A stretch of 64,000 nt of DNA, from the NCBI RefSeq assembly GCF_011745365.1, contig NW_024468909.1:4526001-4590000 (forward strand), read 5' to 3'. Below are positions 1 to 13,145 of this stretch, in pieces. Below the pieces are notes generated by a model that saw only the letters and a program-made list of their open reading frames with translations, was not told the DNA's origin and did no database searches. Within the stretch, counting starts at the first letter, position 1. Every line of letters starts with the position of its first letter. Origin of the DNA: Cryphonectria parasitica EP155. Taxonomy: Eukaryota > Ascomycota > Sordariomycetes > Diaporthales > Cryphonectriaceae. Made by a program: the position numbers and the translations under genes.

Positions 1-1695
1 TCTGAACAGCTACTAGATGATTAGTAGAAATCAGTAGATTCCAGGATTCGAAGGCGAAATAGTTCGATTGTATAGAGCAGAGCTGCATTCAAATTATTAT
101 TCAGCAGCATAATTGAAATATTCTCAAAATCCTAATTCTAATTAGCTTCAGCACTCTTAAGCTAATTATTCAGATAGTGCTTGCTTATATAAGCTAGTAG
201 AATATCATCGGATTTGTATATAGCAATGTAAAATCCTTTTTCAGTCTTTATATTAAGCTAAAACAGAGTATAAGCTGAAATCGCTGTATTAATTGAAAGG
301 AGAACTCATAAATGCTTCTATCTAGCTTTATATCTAAGCAGATCCTGCTTATTAAGAATATTAGAAGAGCTAGATAGATAAGCTATTAATGGAATACGAA
401 GATATTCCATCAAGAATATATCTTATTGATTATACTAAGCATAATAACGAAAAGCAGCTATAGCATACTGCAGACTAATATCTTGAGAAACTCTTGTATT
501 TAAGAATCTAATCAGATTATAGATATTAAGAAGATATTTGAAAGAATTAGCGCTAAAGATTGTAAGCAAGTACAACTTGCAAGGAGGTAATTCTGAGAAG
601 TACTTCTCAACGAGTTCTGCTGCTAGATAATTTTCTTCATCTCTTAGACTAAAGTAGAACGAACGATTCTTGATTACTTCAGTTGAGTATAGCGCTCTAG
701 GAAAGATAGTCTGAAAGCAGTAAGCTTTGGTTATTCAGTTCTCTTAGCTATGCTGAATAGATAGGAATAGAAAGTACTTGAATTTGGCTATTGCTGCTGA
801 ATTGAAAGGAAAGTAAAAAGAAAAGAACAGCTTTGTTGGAAGGTGAGCAATTGCAAGAGAGATTTGCAAAAATGTAAAATCAAGAGATTGAAAGAGTATT
901 GATTAAGAAAGAAAGATAGAAAAGAATATAGTTTTAGCTTAAGAATCTGTTAAGAAAGATAATATTATATAAGCAGAGCAGTTAATAATTTGCTCTAATG
1001 TTAGTATATAGATCTGAAGCAGCGTTAATAAGAAAGAAAAAGAATGTATATATGCTCGAGAAAGATAGTTGTAAAGAAGTTGAAGAAGAAAGAAGAATAG
1101 CTAGCTGCAAGTATAGATAAAATAGCTAATTTATCTTATCTAGCAACTACTCAAGTAATTCACTGCTTTCTGTTTATTACAAAGCAAACAGCTTCACTCT
1201 TAGCTAAGTAGAAGCTATTCAGCAACAGACTGAATAGAAAGCATAGTAACTCAGTTGAGTATATTTGTTATCCATTGCTATCTTATTAATCTTTAGCAAA
1301 CTATTTAATAACCTCTTTCTTAGTTCATCTTGCTTTTCAATTCATTTTTCATATAACAACTTCTCCTTCTATCAACCTTTTCTTGCTCAGCTCTGCAATA
1401 TACTCAAGATATCTCGAATCATTACTAACGCTATTTTCTCTTTGCAGATAAATACTGCTTCTCAAGAGATTAATAAGATTTGAATCTGGTTTTCTTCTTC
1501 AGTTTCTTCTTCTCAGAGCAGCAATTATTACTAGCTTAAGAATATCCATATTAATTTTCTTAATATTATAAACTTCAATACTATTAAGAGAGATCTTAGC
1601 TTGATATATGCTTCTTGGAATATTCAAGGCGATATTATGTTTTAGAACAACTTACTGCTAAGCTCTAACTTTGCTGCTTATTTCGCAAAGCTGAA
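1..1695 (-). repeat. Inverted copy of 36333..38028 (3' internal part of element L)
   Basis: Base 1 pairs with about 38028 and base 1695 with 36333 in reverse complement, with differences that are mostly transitions. In sense orientation (minus here, plus in the other copy) there is a long frame interrupted only by TAG, TAA and TGA at former CAG, CAA and CGA codons. I do not recognise the product. It lies downstream of RT, RNase H and the integrase-side region of the element, so it may be an extra 3' ORF or a C-terminal Pol extension. Confidence 0.8.
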
Positions 1696-3899
1696 TAATA
1701 AGAATTCTATCAAACTGAATTCTATTGTAGTATGTAAAGCTGATTGAAAGCTCTTTAGCGAATATCTTACCTGCATCTTCTCCTGCTCTAAGCGAGTAAA
1801 TTCCCTCCTTGTTCAGTTCTATAATCAGCATAATCTAATCCCTTGCAATTGCTGCTTTCATTAGTATGCTACTGCTTATATACTTGTATAGGAATAGCAG
1901 ATTAATATTAACTAGCTTTTCTTAGAATGCATTTCAATAGAAAGCTTCTTCAATAGAAAGTATAGCAACTGCATTTATTATGCAGAATCTGAATATAACT
2001 ATACCAAAAACTTTCCTTGTATCAAAAAGTGCAGTATACGAATAAGATTCCTATTCTAATATTTTTAATCAGATTTGAGTATATACTAATTATTATTCTT
2101 CTTGCAGCATTAGCATTTGTTTTATTAATTTAGCTTTCAATATATAATTGAAATAGATTCTTAAATCAATTCTAATACTAATATTAAGCATATTATTAAA
2201 GCTTAATATAAGCTTATACAGAATAAAGATATTATATATAATTAAATTAAATAAATTCCTCTTGTATTAAGGAAGTAATATTTATAGAATATTATAAGTT
2301 TTATAATTAATTATGATTATAATACTCAAGAAGATTATTGCTAACTTTATCTATATAGATTAATAAGAAGAGTATTGCTTCTTCTGCTTCTAAGAAGAGA
2401 GTATCTGAATCTGAGCAAGCAGCTTTACAATCTATATCTTGCAGCAAGAATAAAAGCAAGAGCAAAGCTGTAGTAGAATCTTGTATTAAGAAATAAGCTA
2501 AGTTTGTTTAGTTTCAAGATTCTTTCTCTATTTTTGATAACAATTCTTTAGCAGATAATATAGATAATATAAATCTGAATAAGATAAGAAGAGAGCTATT
2601 GAATAATATTTACAGATATTCTAATAATGAGAATAATATATAAAAGTAAAGAGTTTTTATAGATTGCAGTATTTCTTTAGCGCTCTGCATTTTTCATGTA
2701 TTGCATTTCAATATACTGCAATTTTTGAATAATGAAAATAGCTTTAGAGCTAATCAACATGCTCTATGCTGAATGCTTTGAAATTTTTAGGTAGGTTTAC
2801 AGTATTCTGTAATGAGTAGTAGCAGATGATACTTTATCCCTTCTTCTTCAGCAAAATATACGAGATGAAATAGAAAAAATGAAAAGAAAATGTATTTTGC
2901 AAACAAAAAGGAAATATAAATAGAAAGAAATCAATCTTCTCTATAAGCTAGAAATGCTGATTTAGTTGGAATTAGTATAAACATTCTACTTTTATCTGCT
3001 TTCTCTTATTCTCGCCTTTCCTTCTTTGCTGCTTATATAAAATATTTATTATTACTAATTCTATTTCTATTCTTAGTATCATCATCCGCTTCAGTTGCTA
3101 GATTAATAATCTCTGAATTAGAACTAGTCTAGCTAAGCATAGAGTTATGCTTAATAATATTTGAAACTCAGAATGTAGCATTATTGCTTAAATCTGCTTT
3201 CTAAACTTCAAAGATATTATTATCTAATTCCTTTTGCTAGAAAGCTCTTATTGAATTCAGCTTTTCTGCTAATAATTAGCTAGATTAAAGCTTAATATTT
3301 TCTTTTTAAAGTATAAGCATCTCGGATTCTCAAATGCTATTCATATTCTATATAAACTTTTTGAGATTAGTAGCTGAATATATGCTTTTTAGCAGAACTC
3401 TGTTTGTAGTCTTAAGCTTATAAGCATATTTATTTAGAATTTAAGCAATTAGATATGAATTCTTTCATTTATAAGAGATCTTAGCATTGCATAAGTAGCT
3501 CATTTTCCGAATATGATTATAAATAAGCATAAGATTTCCAATACTCAGTTAAGATTTTCATATCAGACTCTATATTTAACTTTTAGCTACAATCTTTTAA
3601 TAATATATCTGAACAGCTTCAATTATCTTCTACATATCATCTTTCTTAGCTGCAATCATTCTTAACTACATTTCAAATGCTTTCTAAGAGAATTAGTTTT
3701 CAGTTTATATAAAAACTCTCTATATTGGAATTTTAGTTTCAATTGGAATAAGCAGCTTTCAACTGAAAATCAAATAGAAGAAGCTGTATTCATACAACTA
3801 GCAGATTGTAGTTTTTTCAGCGAAGAGTATAAGTCTCAAGTACTGCTTCCATCTTCAGAATTAAGCATTAGCTAGCTTAGCAAGAGTACTTGTTAAGAA
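1696..3899 (-). other. Internal region of element L without a recognised domain
   Basis: AT-rich sequence between the RNase H/integrase side of L and the region shared with copy R. Around 1700..2040 the plus-strand translation is rich in Cys, but plus is antisense for this element, so I give it no meaning. No domain could be named. Confidence 0.5.
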
Positions 3900-6250
3900 A
3901 AGATAATTAATTTCTACTTATTCTTAAGTATGGAGATTGTAACTAAAGATCTGAATAAGCAGGATTCCAAGAGCTCTGATAATCTTAGCTATCTCAGCTT
4001 TGTTTTCTGGTTTTCTATTAATAGTAATTTTGAGAGAGCATCTGAATATAAGAATAATCTCTTTCAAAATAAACTTTCTTATTTCTGCAGCTATAGCTTT
4101 CTTGAAAAGTTTTGCAAGTATATAGCTAATCAGATTATAGCAAGCTTCTGCAAGATATCTATAATCGCTATTCTCAGCTATATATTGAATATTAATGCTG
4201 ATTCTTATAAAGAGTTAACTTGAAAGGATTGGAATTACTTCTTCCTTTTATATCTTTGAATCGAATTTTGTATACTTCTTGCAATTCGAAATAATATTAG
4301 CTATATCTATTCAGAGATCTCTTCAATAGTAGAATTGCTTAATATAAGCTACTATAAAGTTTCGATCTCGATATTCAAACTTAGTATAACATTCTCTAAT
4401 AATTCAGCAATAAAGATTAGAATTATCTACTACTTATCAGCATAGAAGTTTTATACTAGTATAGCGCTACAGAGTTTAATCAAATATTTAATGTTTTAAT
4501 GCTTTTATTATAAAGTTCTTACAATCCCTCTTGGAGAGTTTTGATGAAATAATTTCATAGCATAAGAACTCTGTATACTGTTTCAATTATTCCATCTACT
4601 AAAGAGTTGGATTTAGCAGTAGTACTAGATTAGCTTTATCTGAATTCATGCTATTAAGCTGAGCATTATACTAGTTCTTAATATTGCTATCTTTATCTTT
4701 CTTAAGTAGTATTGAGTATGAAGATTGAGAAAGAGTATTAGCTATAGGATTCTTTAATCCAGAAATGTATTTAATAGTAAAGTTAAATATCTTGATTACT
4801 GCTATCTATCTATTCAGAAGAGCACTGAATATATTATTCATTTCTCTATTGAATTAATCTATTAGAATGCAAGCATTGGTTTCCAGAATGAAATAGCAAC
4901 TATAGAGATATTGCTAAAGAGACTGTAAAGCACAGAGAATAGCGCAATACTTCCTTTTAGTAGCATTATATTTCTATGCTGCAACTATTCAGATTCCGCT
5001 AACAAAATATATTAGCTTTCGTTTATTCTCTACTATCTGTATCAGTACAGCGCTCTAGCTTAATAAGCTTGCATTTATTATAAGAATAATTTCTTCAGTA
5101 TTAGTGCTATAATTAATTGAAATAATAATTGAATGAGATATAAGTATTCGGATAAGTATAGCAATAGCTTCTTTCTGTTCCTTCTTCTATCTCTATGCAA
5201 TATCTTTCTTGAGAAGATTATAGAATAGTTAGATAATAATTGTAAAGTTCCAAATCCAAGCTGCATAATAAATAATCAGTTTAATAAAAAAGCGAATATC
5301 TTTAATATTCTTGCATTCTATTCAGGCTAGAAGCTTTTCCATCTTCCTATTCTAAGATTATCATCCGCTAGAACTAATAATATAATCAACTATATTAACT
5401 TTCACTCAGCACTATTCTAACTTAAATGCTGAGATCGTAGCTCTAGCTAGCTCTGCATTTACAAGAATCTTATTAAGATTTCTGATATGCTTAGCAATAT
5501 ATCTATGCATTCCGAGAAGGCTTGGAATCTCTTCATTCCTATAGATTATTATAGAATTACAAACAGAAATGTTATTAAGAAAAAGCTAGCATATATAAGG
5601 AATAAAATTATACAGAAATCTAATTATTATTCTTATAAACTGAGCAACAGAATTAATAGCACTTTAAAGTAGAGTATATATTCTGAATAAGCTTAAGAGC
5701 ATTAAGAAGATTATTATATCTCTGCTATTAGAATGTAGTTATACTTAATTGTACTCGAAAAAGAAATCAAGCAGTAAAAGAATCTTGCATATAACAAACT
5801 CTTCCAAGAATTCATCTGAGGCAGGCAGTATGAAAGCATTCTTGAAGCTGTACTTATTATACTTTTGAGCATTATTGATCAGATGTAAGCTATTATCCTT
5901 TTTGATAATAAGAAACTAGTTATTTCTGTATAATGTATAGCTTTTCTTAATAATTTCCTGCTTAATACATTGTTTCAAAAGCTTTATTAGCTTTAGCTTG
6001 AGAGTATTGGAGATTGGAATGTACTTTGCTTGAAAGATCTTGTAGAATACAGTTCTGATTTCTTGCAAGAAAGCTATTTTCTCAATAATCTTTCCAATCT
6101 TAGTAAAGTTTCATGCAAGAGCTTTGATTCTGTTTCTTAATATGTATTTGAATATTTCCTTTTTAGCTTCAGAAAATCCTTTATAGTTTTTCTCTTGTAT
6201 AGCAGCTTACTAATCAGATCTTAAGCGCTAATTAGAATTTAGATCGCTGA
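3900..6250 (-). pseudogene. RIP-inactivated Gypsy pol: reverse transcriptase, RNase H and start of the integrase side
   Basis: On the minus strand one frame from about 5520 to 4640 carries the end of RT and then RNase H. Seen from upstream: the block HIRNLNKILVNAELARATIS near 5495..5436 (RT palm/thumb side), NASLL and KRKLIYFVSG (about 5075..5000), then the RNase H core YNATKRKYCAILCALQSL and a Y-x-L-E-T-N-A strand (about 4967..4870), and near 4750 the closing motif KYISGLKNPIANTLSQS, the family's K-Y-I-P-G-x-x-N-P-x-A-D-A-L-S-R. Further upstream, about 6000..5850, SYTLYRNNQFLLSK matches the start of RT (x-Y-R-N-P-W-F-L-V-K). Downstream at about 4560..4480 LSKRDCKNFIIKALKHQIFD matches the linker before integrase in this group. 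Stops are TAG/TAA/TGA at Gln, Trp and Arg positions, so it cannot be expressed. It resembles a widespread fungal Gypsy group with an RNase H of the type ending in a D-A-L-S-R-R motif. Confidence 0.8.
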
Positions 6251-9200
6251 ACTTGGATTCAATTTACTTATTATACTTAGTAAGCTTTGTAGATTACTAA
6301 GCTTATCTTATCTTTTTAATCTTAGCAAGCTTTCATTCAATTATTTCTTTTAGTACTAAACTATTAAGCTGGAAATTATTAATTAGCTTAATCTTCTTAT
6401 CTTTGAGCTTATAAAGAATATTAATCAAGCTTAAAACATCTTTTCTTTCCTTCCTCATACAATATAGCTAGTATGAATAGCACTAGCTGCTGTGCATTCT
6501 ATATAAGCAAGACTTTCAGATCGCTCCTTTCTTATTCACTATAGAATAACTCTTCTTCAACTTTCTTCTTATCAGTTTTATCATTAACTCATTTACAATA
6601 GCTACAATATCTTATTCAGATATAAACATTATAGCTATATCTCCCTTCTTTAACAATATTCATTCTGAGATAATTTCTCCGTTGATAGCTCTGCATTCCT
6701 CAGAGTAGCTGCTAGCACTCAGTTTTTTGGTATAGTTTTGTATAAACTCTTCCCTTTAAGGAGTTTCTGATTGCTAATTATAATAATCAGTTATACTTCT
6801 CCAAAGGCGAAGCTTATACAGAGAAATCCGGAGATAGAGTAATCAAAGGAAAGCTTAGTTTATATTACAAATAGCATTTCTAATAGTATAGGATGATTTA
6901 GCGATATCAATCTGTTATTAATAATATAGAATATCATTTATTCAGAGAAGCTGCTATAGAAAACATTAGTTTCAAGAATTCTAATAAGCATTATATCTAA
7001 TTCATTGTATATATATAAAATAATATTCGATATTAGTATATAAGATAAGCGCATGCTCGAATACAGAGAGAAAGCTATTAAGCTTATTTCAGCATCTATA
7101 TTCAGCATTACTTATACAGATTCATTCTCTTTATCTCTCAGCTGCAGAGAGATGTATGCTACCGAAGCAATACTCCTATCTCGAATACTGCTGAGAGCAG
7201 TTATGAAAGCTATTATAGAAGGAAATGAAGATTTGTTAAAGGCTCGAATCATGTTAACAGTAAGCTTAATATAGCTAGATTCAGCAATAAGAAATAAAGC
7301 TTGAACTGCAGGTAATTGAGCTAGTTTCGAAAGATACTTAGTAATATCTCAAGTATTAATAATCTGATTATTAATAAGCTTTTCAAGCTAGAAAAGCATT
7401 AAGATTCCAGATTTATACTATAATGAATTAGCTGATTTAGCAGTATCTACCTTGTGCAGATCCAAGCTAGTTTGATTATTAAGATTAACAACTTTTCAAG
7501 CTTCAGAGCTGATTTCTTAAAGACTATGAATCAGACAAGCTTCTCATTCTAGTAATATAACTATCATTTCTCAGCTTGAAATCTTCAATAGATAATCTAG
7601 AAACTGATTTAGAAGCTTATTACTAATAGCCTGAACTATTAGCTCTCTATTTAGATTATTGAATTGCTTGTTGAATTCCTCTAGTTCAATATTCCCGAAA
7701 TGTATAGAAACTTTAACAGTTCTCATACTTGCATCTCTTCCAATCTTACTATCATCATATCCAGCTTTCCTAATACAGCGCTTCTTTGCTTTATCTGTAT
7801 TTATCTAAGCTTGAACAGGCTCAATACTCACAGTATTAATGCTGGAAAGCTTTAGTAGATACAGTTCAGCTTGAGCTAAAGTAAGATATAACTTCCCTAC
7901 TTGAATCTTACCAGCATTACTAAGAATCTCAATATTATTAGTTCTATACTGATTATTATATCTGAGAATGAGATTAGTTTCTTCTTATAATATCTTATTC
8001 TTAGCTATCTTAGAATCTCCATACTATTTCTTATTCTCTTAAACTAAGCTAATATATCAAGAGATTCAAGAATTCTTAATACTCTTTAGCTGCTAATCCT
8101 TACAGAGATTAAGAATTAGATGAATTATACTGTCTTTGGGATTATCTCGAGCAAATATAATCTAGCTATATAATACTGATTTTGATCTAGAATCTAGAAA
8201 CTTCAAGCAATTGCTAAGATGCTACTCTAGCTTTGCTAATGCTAAAGCATAGCAAATGCTACAATTTATAATAGTATGGAGTTTCATGCACTTATAAGCT
8301 CTATGAAACTTTAATCTATAGCTATAGTACTTGTATAGAGTTTCATTCTTCTTCAGGATTTCATTAATCTCTGCTCGCCATACTTCAGAGTACTGCTCTT
8401 TCTTATCCTTCAAATTTGTATAAATAACATCCATTTGCAAGGAATTTGCATTCCTCTAGAAAGAATTTCTTGCAGAAATAGTTTGGGAATGCTTGATTAG
8501 TTGTAAGATCTTCTGTAGAGCTTTAGTTTGATTATATAAGATATCTTGTATCTATTTGAAAGCATTAGTTTGCAGCTTTAAGGATTTTGCTATTGCAATT
8601 TGGTTAATGCGGAATTGTTTCATTATTGAAGCTAACTGGTTGTATTCTTAGTTGCTCTTCTAAGCAAATTCAGCTTTCAAGATCTGCTTAGTTAGTTCAG
8701 GCTGAGCTTGCTAATTATAAGTTAACTATTAAAGCAGTTAATAATATAATAGCCTTACTGCTTATTCCAATAGATTCATTAATTAACTAGGAGCATTATA
8801 TATCGAATATAGAATAGGAATAAGCTGTATCTAGTTAAGGATTAGCTAAGGTAAAAGCATAGAAGAATCTTGGAATTGAGCTTATTGATGAAGTTAAAGA
8901 TTAGTAGCACCAAAGGCAAGTTGATCTTGAATCTCCTCCTGAAGTACTTCATAATAAACCTTCAACAGCTTTTCCATAAGATAAGGCTACTTCTTGTTGC
9001 TAATGCTTTTAGCAGTAATATTATAATTAGCTCAAAAGCGCTTAATTCAGATTAAAGAGAGCTTTATCCATGCTTCTGCTACAGATTGATTATCTCTGAT
9101 CTTAAAACAAATAAGAGTATTGTTATAGTTTACAATAAACAATCAGAAGCTAGCAGCATTAATAATGAAATAGTTGTTAATAATATTCAGGCGCTTCTGC

Positions 9201-10545
9201 TTAGAAATATATGCTTAGAGATAGTTCTAAGAGCAATAAGCAACTAATAGTTGCTTCTTCTATTCATTTCAAGTTTTAGCGCTTGTAATAAATCTCTTCA
9301 CTTCTTCAGCAATAATTATATCTGCATAGAAGCTTTTCATAAAGTTGAGTACTTGAATATTATCAATCCCTTTAATCTAATATCACCAGTCGAATTGCTT
9401 CAGCTACAAGGAAATTTCCATACAAGCAAATAATATCAATCCATCATTAGCAAGCTTACTGTAGAAGGGGAATCTGAAGTTCTAATTATAATAATTGTTA
9501 GCTAAGTAATTAGCTGAACTGAGTATCTGATTGAAAGAGCTCTCAGATATAGAAGCTATTTTCCCTCTTGATTATTGCTTCCTCTAATATTTCTTTGCTT
9601 TTCTAGTTCGAAATCCTTGAATTAAGAATGCTATAGCTGGAATACTTTCCGTATTCTACAGAAAACAATACTGTAGAGATCGAGAGGATTCAGATGCTTA
9701 AGAGAGATTCAATCTGTAAGTAAAGCATATATAAGATCTATCTTGTAATGAATAATAAGGAATTGAATTAGCTATTCTATATTATATTGGGATTTTCTTT
9801 ATTAATAGTTCTGCTAATTAATGAAAATATTTCTAATTAGGTATAAGATATTGATTAAAGTTTGATATTGGATAATATTATTATAATTCTTAATCTCTAT
9901 TCTTTGTATATACTAATAATTTCTTATCTTTATCTCCTTATATTCTTCGCTTTTGAAATAATGTAATTAGCAAGCTTTTGATTCAAAAAATCAATGTGGC
10001 TAAATATATTCAGATAGAGTATATTAATTAAATTATTATAAGAAATACAGATCTTATTAATTATATTACTTTTCTTTGCAGAATACTATTTATCAAAAGC
10101 ATTTCACTCTATAATTTAATTATGAACTTATATTCAATATAATTAAACTTTCCGCTGCAGCTTATATAGATTTAAGCTATATCAGCTTCTATATAGAATT
10201 ATTAATTAATATAGGAAATATTGGAAAAAGAAATTCGTTTCTTTATAATATTAGCTTGCAAGCTTAATGCATTGTTCATTAGCTTATAATCAGAACTCAT
10301 ATCACTTCTCCTCTATCCACCTATCTCCTTTCTACAAGAGATCTCAGATATGATCCAGAGTTCAGATATGATGTACAGCCTGTTATATAAGCATGATAGA
10401 TAAAGGAAATAAAAGAGCTTAGCAGGGAAAAAGAGTGCGCTCATCCATAGAATAAACTTGCTGCTCTTACTGATTCTCACAAACTGTAATGCAAACAGCT
10501 CTAAGCTACCAGCCTGAACAGCTAAATCCACACTCACTGCATCAT
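6251..10545 (-). pseudogene. 5' internal region of element L (probable gag/protease zone, unresolved)
   Basis: This 4.3 kb lies between the 5' LTR and RT on the sense (minus) strand and by position should hold gag and protease. The best preserved sense stretch is 8440..8222, 72 codons open, basic and helical in character (MQMDVIYTNLKDKKEQYSEV at its start), within a longer frame broken by RIP-type stops between about 9300 and 8100. A second open stretch at 10537..10313 lies just inside the LTR. No zinc knuckle or D-S-G protease motif was found by eye. Function is inferred from position only. Confidence 0.45.
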
Positions 10546-10864
10546 TGAACCAGAACTAGGGCGCTGTTGCCCTCGAAAGAAAAAGGAACAAATAGCTGCC
10601 GAAGCAATGAGCAAGGGCTTGTACAATCCAAGCGTGCCTGTGCAGATGAGGACAGCAAACTAAGGCTATATGAGCACAAAAACAAGATGAAAAACCTGTC
10701 TTAAATCTGTCCAAAGGGTTCAAAATTGAAAAGAAGAGAAAGAATGCTTCATTGTTGCTTATAGCTAAAGAATTTGAAAAGTGAGTGGTATTCTTTATAT
10801 GTATGAGGACTCTTGACCCACTGTACTCCACATCCCACGGACTACCACCCTGGCCACCACAACA
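10546..10864 (-). repeat. 5' LTR of element L (319 bp)
   Basis: Read on the minus strand it starts TGTTGTGGTGGCC and ends TAGTTCTGGTTCA. The same 319-bp unit occurs in opposite orientation at 39152..39470. Internal sequence of element L/R abuts the 3' side here and the 5' side there, as expected of a 5' and a 3' LTR. The right neighbour at 10865 is the interrupted gag of element E. Confidence 0.75.
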
Positions 10865-10865
10865 G

Positions 10866-12290
10866 TATTATTTAGATATTTATACTAATAATCAAGAGAG
10901 TATTATTCTTTGTTCATTTCTCTGGTTATGATGTTTGGTACAGGTAATGAGGAATAACGAAGGGCATTGTTATTAAGCTCTTCCTTTAGCGCTTGAATGC
11001 TTCATTTAGTAATATTGAAGCAGTTCGAGTTATTACTGCTTATAGTTGTACTAAGTGTATACTCTCGCTCTGCTATTGCTATCTGCTTATAGCATTTAGG
11101 TTTCTAAGGGAATTATTCTAAATCTTTCTTATTCGAGAAGTATATTAAGCAGTTATCATTATAGTAGAATATTCAGCTAAAACTTTTATAATTAATAGAG
11201 TTCGATATTTGCTTTAAAGAAGTATTTTTGCTTAATTGATTAGATTTCTGTTATTAAGCAATATTTATCTAGCATTCTTTCTAAACTAATTGCTATTTAT
11301 TCTTTCGGAATTGATAGCAATTGCATGCAATATGATCTTGTTTGTTGCAATTGTAGCAAATAATGCTATTTCTCTTACTATATTGCTTATTAGCAGTATT
11401 GAGTTTTATAGAATTAGTATGTATAATGCTGCTCTGAGCTGTATTGTTTTGTTGTCTGCTATTCTTATATTAGAGTTTTTTGCTTATATTAGCTGAAAAT
11501 TTCTAAGTCTAGCTTTCTTTCTTCTTAAACTTTTCTACTTATTGTTTATATAGATAATTATTAATATAGATAGCTTAATTAGAGAATATTATAAAGTTTT
11601 TTAGCTAATTCTGCTTAGAGATTTCATCTTTAATATTATTCTTGAATTTCTTATAGTAATATTTTATAAGATTCTTATTTTCTTACGAAAATCTTGCTAA
11701 GAGCTGTTTAAATCTAATTGTATAAGCAGAAGCTAATTTAGTTTATTTGAGATCTATAAGCTGCTAAGCTATAATGCATTCTTTATTAGAATTATTAAAA
11801 GTTTCTTTAAAAGCTTTCTCAAAGCTTTTAAAGAAATTGAATATATTCTTAATATTCTAAATATATGCATTGGAATTATTTTAATACTCCAAGTAATTAT
11901 ATAGAGAAGATTTGTATTAAATGAGAGCATTCTTTTTAAGATAAGTTTCTGTAAGAATAATCTTTTCAGATTTCATAGTAAATTAGATTATATAATACAA
12001 GAAATATGCTTTATAGTAGATAAGGAATTTATATAGCATTTTCTGATTGCTATTATATATAGCAAGCTTGTTCATCTTATATGCCTTTTCAGTATTATTA
12101 ATAGCTATAGAGATAAACTGCGCTTATTGAGCTTGCTGAGCTAGCTAAGCTTGCTAGTTAGCGATGATAGCGCTTTAAGCTTGCTGCTGTTCGCATAGAT
12201 CCTGAATATGCTGAGTAAGCTGATATATCTAATTGATTAGTTCCTTCTGAGTAGGAATATACAAGGATGAAGGAGTTTCTAAAGAAGCTA
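10866..12290 (-). pseudogene. Gag of chromovirus E with intact zinc knuckle
   Basis: The minus-strand frame parallels the gag of copies A, B and I: a Gln/Ala-rich N-terminal coiled part (about 12230..12100), a central retrotransposon-gag-like region, and a zinc knuckle at 11358..11317, CYNCNKQDHIACNC. This fits C-X2-C-X4-H-X4-C exactly. In the other copies the Gly and His have been converted to Glu and Tyr or stops. The rest of the frame carries several RIP-type stops, so it is a pseudogene. Gag would package the element RNA into virus-like particles. Confidence 0.75.
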
Positions 12291-12350
12291 TTATATTCCA
12301 TATTGCTTAAGAGATAATACTGAACTATTCTTGAACAAGAGTTGTTAAAA

Positions 12351-12800
12351 TATAATAAGCATTGTAGTAATCCGAAGATTCCAAAGTATACAAAGAGAGT
12401 TTATGCTAATAAGAGCAGTATTAAAATGCTAAGTTCTTGAATACGGAATTATATAAATCTTAGTAAGCAATGCAAGTATTTACTGCTTTTAGAGCTATCA
12501 GAGTAGAGAATAATCTGATATTTAGATTAATAACTGAAGAGTTATATACTGGATTCATCTAATGGTAATGAATATATTCTTATATATTCAGCTCTTCAGT
12601 TCTAACTAACCTGACTATATTATGATTTCTTATAGTTATTGCTCTGAATATATTAACTATGTTCATAGTTAATATAGTTGCGCTAGCAATTCTAATCTGA
12701 GTTACGTAATCCTGATTGGTATTCGATATTGAGTCGTAATGCCTGGTTCCTTGGTTGGTGAGGCTTATTCTGTGACTTGCATGTTGGATGAGTCATAACA
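12351..12800 (-). repeat. 5' LTR of chromovirus E (450 bp)
   Basis: Bounded by TATAATAAG (left, RIP form of TGTAATGAG) and GTCATAACA (right). The leader TTTTAACAACTCTTG-like sequence follows on the left, as it does next to every 5' LTR of this family. Confidence 0.85.
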
Positions 12801-13145
12801 TATAACAACTGAATTATTCTTGAATAAGAGTTATCAAAATGTAATAAATATACTGCAATATTCGAAGATCTGAAATATATAAAAGATTTATGCTAATAAG
12901 AGCAGTATCAAAGTAGAATTCACTGAATACGGAATTGTAACTGAGAAGTTCATACAAATGCTATTCATTCGCTTTTAAAGCTATTCAAGTATATAATAAA
13001 TAAATACTTAGATTAACAACTGAAGAGCTATATTCTAATAATCTATCTAGTAGTAATAAATGTATTCTTATATATCCTACTCTTTAGTAGGAATATATTG
13101 AATAGCAACATATTCAAATTATTCTGCTAGCTCTGAATAGCATAT
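12801..13145 (-). repeat. Chromovirus D: leader stub and first part of its 5' LTR, split by element A
   Basis: 12801..12839 is a short piece of the leader next to the LTR, cut by insertion of E. 12840..13145 is LTR. It stops at CATAT, and the remaining 150 bp continue at 28005..28154 after element A. Together the LTR is 306 + 150 = 456 bp, the same length as the LTRs of B. Confidence 0.85.
13141..13145. other. Target site duplication CATAT, left side of element A
   Basis: CATAT at 13141..13145 is repeated at 28000..28004, directly outside the two LTRs of element A. A 5-bp duplication is usual for LTR retrotransposon integration. Confidence 0.9.

Larger units (their letters stand above)
1..10864 (-). 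mobile_element. Large degenerate Ty3/Gypsy element L (5' LTR plus internal region; 3' end outside the window)
   Basis: Sense strand is minus. A 319-bp LTR at 10546..10864 marks the 5' end. The internal region runs leftward to the window edge and contains recognisable reverse transcriptase and RNase H (about 6250..4640). Positions 1..1695 are the inverted counterpart of 36333..38028, which in the second copy (R) is followed 1123 bp later by the same 319-bp LTR. Adding the parts gives 319 + 10545 + 1123 + 319, about 12.3 kb. Every frame is broken by RIP-type stops. The element interrupts the gag of chromovirus E at 10865. Gypsy membership is seen from RT/RH; the total length is inferred from two partial copies. 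Confidence 0.8.
10865..12800 (-). mobile_element. Chromovirus copy E: 5' LTR and gag, cut off by element L
   Basis: Minus-strand member of the ~450-bp LTR family. The LTR lies at 12351..12800 and the internal region reads leftward through gag. At 10865 it is cut by the LTR of element L; the matching position in copy B continues into protease and RT, so the rest of E lies left of L or is lost. E itself was inserted in the leader of copy D, whose stub is at 12801..12839. Confidence 0.8.

Noticed and set aside
5487..5672. Plus-strand frame of 61 codons with plausible protein look inside element L
   Set aside because: The minus strand of the same stretch reads as the end of RT in frame with RNase H, so the plus frame is a shadow.
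10556..10831. 91-codon frame, also present at 39185..39460
   Set aside because: It lies inside the 319-bp LTR in both copies; similarity follows from the LTR and not from coding.
10546..10864. Possible tRNA-derived SINE (box A-like TGGCCAGGGTGG and box B-like GGGTCAAGAGTCC on the minus strand)
   Set aside because: Equal 319-bp length, TG..CA ends, and the internal region of one element lying on opposite sides in the two copies fit an LTR better.
11290..11496. Hydrophobic 68-codon plus-strand frame that looks like membrane segments (also 25205..25498; minus-strand counterpart 30087..29821)
   Set aside because: Each lies opposite the gag zinc knuckle and linker of a chromovirus copy; the hydrophobic look comes from the complement of AT-rich codons.
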